DNA from: a virus
Virus record (IMG/VR): IMGVR_UViG_3300030328_004671
Span: 1 to 27,153 of that record
DNA: 27,153 bases
Direction: 5' to 3' (one strand)
The notes beneath the pieces are model-generated. The model had not been told where the DNA came from and did no database searches. It worked only from the letters and a program-made list of their open reading frames with translations. A program made the position numbers and the translations under genes. This document shows, one piece after another, positions 25,299 to 27,153 of this stretch; within the stretch, counting starts at the first letter, position 1; the number at the start of each line of letters is the position of its first letter.

Positions 25299-26486
25299 AT
25301 GGCAATTAAAGTTAGATCTGGCGGTCAATGGGTAACTGTAGCAGAAAAAGGTTCTAAGGGTGATAAAGGAGATAAGGGTGATAAGGGTGATCCAGGAGAT
25401 CCAGCTAGTGGTGGTGGTCAGGTTAAAGTCACTGGTCAACTGCTTGCTTCTCAAACTAGTATAGGTGGACAAGGTTCATATACTGTTCCTGAAATAGAAG
25501 TCACTGGATTAAACCATATTATTGAACCATATCCAGATGCGACGGATCCAACAAAAGTGCGTGTTAGAGCTCATGCAACTGTAGTAAATGACAATTTTGA
25601 CTATCAATATGGTACAACTAATCAATCTAGACCTGCTGTATATGGAGTAAGATATTATCTACATGTACAAGCTTATGCAGAATTTAAAAATCAATCTCCT
25701 CGTCCATGGCCACCTCATTTAAATCCTACACAAGCAGGAAGAGAAGGTAACATAAGACATAGATCCCAGTCAGTTACTGGTAATCCTTCTGGTAGTGATG
25801 GTAGTATGCCAGATTGGAGTTATCCTGCAGGGTCAACATTTTGGGGTAATGCTGGAGGAGCACCTTGGATAACTGCAACTCGTCTTTCTATGGGTGTATA
25901 TGAAATTTTGATGAGGAACCCAATGTCATCATGTGATAATTGTAATGCTGATAATCCAGGAACTACAACATATTCAGAAGCTGATGGTGGAGATTTTACT
26001 GCCACTAATCCTTATTATGGTGGTAGCACTATAAAAGTTGGTGGATCTTATTATACTGTTCAATGTACACCTACTGAAATGCCATCAGGATCAGCCGATC
26101 ATCCACCAGATGATGGATATAATATTCCAGCATATCCAGTTGTTTATGAAACTCTTCCAGGTTTTAGAACAATAAGAAATGGTAGAGGTGATAATGCCGA
26201 ATCTGCTCCAGGTATTATTTCTAATAGATATGAAGAAACTATAGGGACGGATGGTAATATTCCAGCAAATACGACAGTTGTACAACCATATAAATTTCCA
26301 TATAAAAAACCTAATACCTCTAAAAATGTTGCTGGTGGAAGAGGAAAAACAAATACAAGATTTTATGTAGTCACATATGCTAATTCTGGTTTTGATGGTC
26401 AAGGAGTTACTCTGTGGCCTGGATCTGCAGGATGGGATAATCAAAAAGTTGATTGTGGTTTTGATCTTGCAGTTATTGGCATTTAA
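25299..26486 (+). CDS. Fibre-tip or adhesin candidate with a short collagen-like stretch (395 aa)
   Basis: The N-terminus MAIKVRSGGQWVTVAEKG is of a type common in phage tail fibres. It is followed by six Gly-x-y triplets (GSK, then GDK three times, then GDP twice; residues 18-35), a collagen-like trimerising stalk. A Gly-rich hinge leads into a beta-rich, Pro/Tyr/Asn/Gly-rich globular region (40-395) containing CDNCNADNPG and YYTVQCTPTEMP. I do not recognise the globular domain. The stalk plus a unique C-terminal domain, directly after the giant fibre gene and before a probable fibre chaperone, suggests a receptor-binding or fibre-tip protein. Its own late-like box and ribosome-binding site precede it. 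Confidence 0.68.
   Translation: MAIKVRSGGQWVTVAEKGSKGDKGDKGDKGDPGDPASGGGQVKVTGQLLASQTSIGGQGSYTVPEIEVTGLNHIIEPYPDATDPTKVRVRAHATVVNDNFDYQYGTTNQSRPAVYGVRYYLHVQAYAEFKNQSPRPWPPHLNPTQAGREGNIRHRSQSVTGNPSGSDGSMPDWSYPAGSTFWGNAGGAPWITATRLSMGVYEILMRNPMSSCDNCNADNPGTTTYSEADGGDFTATNPYYGGSTIKVGGSYYTVQCTPTEMPSGSADHPPDDGYNIPAYPVVYETLPGFRTIRNGRGDNAESAPGIISNRYEETIGTDGNIPANTTVVQPYKFPYKKPNTSKNVAGGRGKTNTRFYVVTYANSGFDGQGVTLWPGSAGWDNQKVDCGFDLAVIGI
25350..25403 (+). repeat. Collagen-like Gly-x-y triplets
   Basis: Six consecutive 9-bp codon triplets encode GSK, GDK three times and GDP twice. Repeats of this kind form short trimeric collagen-like helices in phage fibres and are prone to expansion or contraction by slippage. 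Confidence 0.9.
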
Positions 26487-26492
26487 TGTTAA

Positions 26493-26500
26493 AATAAATA
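26493..26500 (+). promoter_or_regulatory. Late-like promoter box AATAAATA before the 166-aa gene
   Basis: AATAAATA lies 24 nt before the ATG at 26525, in the 38-bp gap. A TTAAGG ribosome-binding site follows at 26509-26514. The arrangement matches that of the preceding gene. Confidence 0.5.
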
Positions 26501-26524
26501 TGTTTATATTAAGGTTTAGATAAT

Positions 26525-27025
26525 ATGTTTACTTGTTTAGTCGTATATCCACATAATCATTATACATCTGAAGTTACAGGTGTTGCTGAATTGGGTATAC
26601 AGGCAGGTTTAGGAACTACTGCAGTTAATGAATTAATTAATGATGTTATTCCTGATGGAAGTCCATATACAATTATAAGCCCAGAAGATTATCCAAATGA
26701 TTGTGGTTTTAGAGATGCATGGGTATGGAGCAATACTTCTCCTATTGGTATTGGAATTCATACTGAGACTGCAAAATCAATACAACGACGTAGATTTCGT
26801 ATTTCCCGTAACGGTAGATTGGGAAAATTAGATGTAGATTTTGTAAGAGCATTAGAAACTGGTGCTGATACAAGTGCTATTGTTGCTGAAAAACAAGAAC
26901 TTAGAGATGTTACAAAACTTGTAACTGATTTGGTTATTACAGAAACTACAGTATCTGGTATATGTTCGCAGATTGATGCTACTTGGGATAGAGATAAATG
27001 GGGATCTCCGCTTAATAATTTATAA
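26525..27025 (+). CDS. Probable tail fibre assembly chaperone (166 aa)
   Basis: The N-terminal half (MFTCLVVYPHNHYTSEVTGV; YTIISPEDYPNDCGFRDAWV) is not recognised. The C-terminal half looks like the small fibre-assembly or chaperone proteins often found right after phage fibre genes: a helix with SIQRRRFRISRNGRLGKLDV, then DFVRALETGADTSAIVAEKQ and ELRDVTKLV, comparable to the basic helix, acidic spacer and QxLRDIP pattern of those families. Position after the fibre genes supports this. A similar domain may instead be a small structural fibre accessory. Its stop codon lies within a perfect AT palindrome and just upstream of the sigma70 promoter of the next unit. Confidence 0.55.
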   Translation: MFTCLVVYPHNHYTSEVTGVAELGIQAGLGTTAVNELINDVIPDGSPYTIISPEDYPNDCGFRDAWVWSNTSPIGIGIHTETAKSIQRRRFRISRNGRLGKLDVDFVRALETGADTSAIVAEKQELRDVTKLVTDLVITETTVSGICSQIDATWDRDKWGSPLNNL

Positions 27026-27031
27026 ATTATT
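27014..27031. repeat. Perfect 18-bp AT-only palindrome
   Basis: AATAATTTATAAATTATT reads the same on both strands. It contains the stop codon of the 166-aa gene (27023-27025) and reaches the first two bases of the -35 element of the next promoter. With no G or C and no T run it is a poor terminator. It could be a repressor operator, or a chance feature of AT-rich DNA. Confidence 0.8.
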
Positions 27032-27058
27032 GACATAATAGTTTTCATATGATATAAT
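27030..27058 (+). promoter_or_regulatory. Consensus sigma70 promoter (TTGACA-17 bp-TATAAT)
   Basis: TTGACA at 27030-27035 and TATAAT at 27053-27058 are both exact consensus hexamers with the optimal 17-bp spacer. This is a strong early-type promoter for the host RNA polymerase. It drives the partial gene at 27082, leaving a leader of roughly 17 nt. It contrasts with the ATAAATA-type boxes in front of the structural genes. Confidence 0.85.
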
Positions 27059-27081
27059 CCAAATTATTATAGGATTAATTT

Positions 27082-27153
27082 ATGGATGATGATACTGTAT
27101 TGGGTGTAGTAATTGATTTATGTTCTCGTAAATTTTTACTATTGAGTGAAGAA
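27082..27153 (+). CDS. Start of a small gene of unknown function (partial)
   Basis: An ATG at 27082, preceded by AGGA (27071-27074), opens a frame that runs to the window edge. It encodes MDDDTVLGVVIDLCSRKFLL followed by LSEE. The acidic start and the hydrophobic strand VLGVVIDL are visible, but no family can be named from 24 residues. The consensus sigma70 promoter upstream suggests early expression, separate from the late fibre genes. Confidence 0.65.
   Translation, partial: MDDDTVLGVVIDLCSRKFLLLSEE

Overview
The window is a late, virion-morphogenesis segment of a T4-like contractile-tailed phage (myovirus). The DNA is strongly AT-rich, and the genes are packed with 1-nt gaps or short overlaps. 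Recognisable proteins include baseplate wedge gp53, tube cap gp48, head completion gp4, tube initiator gp54, hub gp26, hub catalyst gp51, hub gp27 and a gp5-type OB protein. These are followed by large repeat-built fibre proteins of the kind found in marine T4-like phages of picocyanobacteria and Pelagibacter. The sequence alone does not decide between those hosts. No host gene, tRNA, integrase, IS element or CRISPR array is visible.

Layout. Positions 2-52 are the last codons of a rightward gene, followed by a hairpin terminator (60-86) that separates it from a converging leftward block. The leftward block (2711 down to 85) is gp4, an unknown 115-aa protein, gp48 and gp53. A 41-bp divergent gap (2712-2752) carries a T4-late-like box for each strand. 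The rightward block (2753-27025) starts with the hub and tube genes: gp54, gp26, gp51 (59 aa), two related coiled-coil/hydrophobic proteins (480 and 424 aa), gp27-like and gp5-OB-like. It continues with a 611-aa Cys-containing structural protein, a 182-aa beta-helix needle candidate, a 1135-aa repeat/beta-helix protein, a 650-aa repeat protein, a 2734-aa giant fibre, a 395-aa protein with a collagen-like stretch, and a 166-aa probable fibre chaperone. A perfect sigma70 promoter (27030-27058) then starts a new unit whose first gene (27082 onward) runs off the window.

How the genes work together. gp27, the OB protein and the needle candidate would form the central hub and puncturing device. gp26 and gp51 help assemble the hub. 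gp48 and gp54 connect the baseplate to the tail tube, gp53 belongs to the wedges, and gp4 finishes the head. The downstream proteins would build fibres and host-recognition parts. The parts that T4 fuses in one gp5 protein (OB domain, lysozyme, needle) are dispersed here. The only wall-degrading domain visible is an M23 (LytM-type) peptidase at the C-terminus of the 424-aa protein. Its motifs occur in circularly permuted order (GPHVH first, then HMGYD, then LSHL), and all five expected active-site residues are present. This is the most interesting feature of the window.

Late-like boxes (CTAAATA or ATAAATA) lie 19-34 nt upstream of seven genes on both strands, which fits control by a gp55-type late sigma factor. 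The promoter at the right end is of host sigma70 type, so a change in transcription timing probably occurs there.
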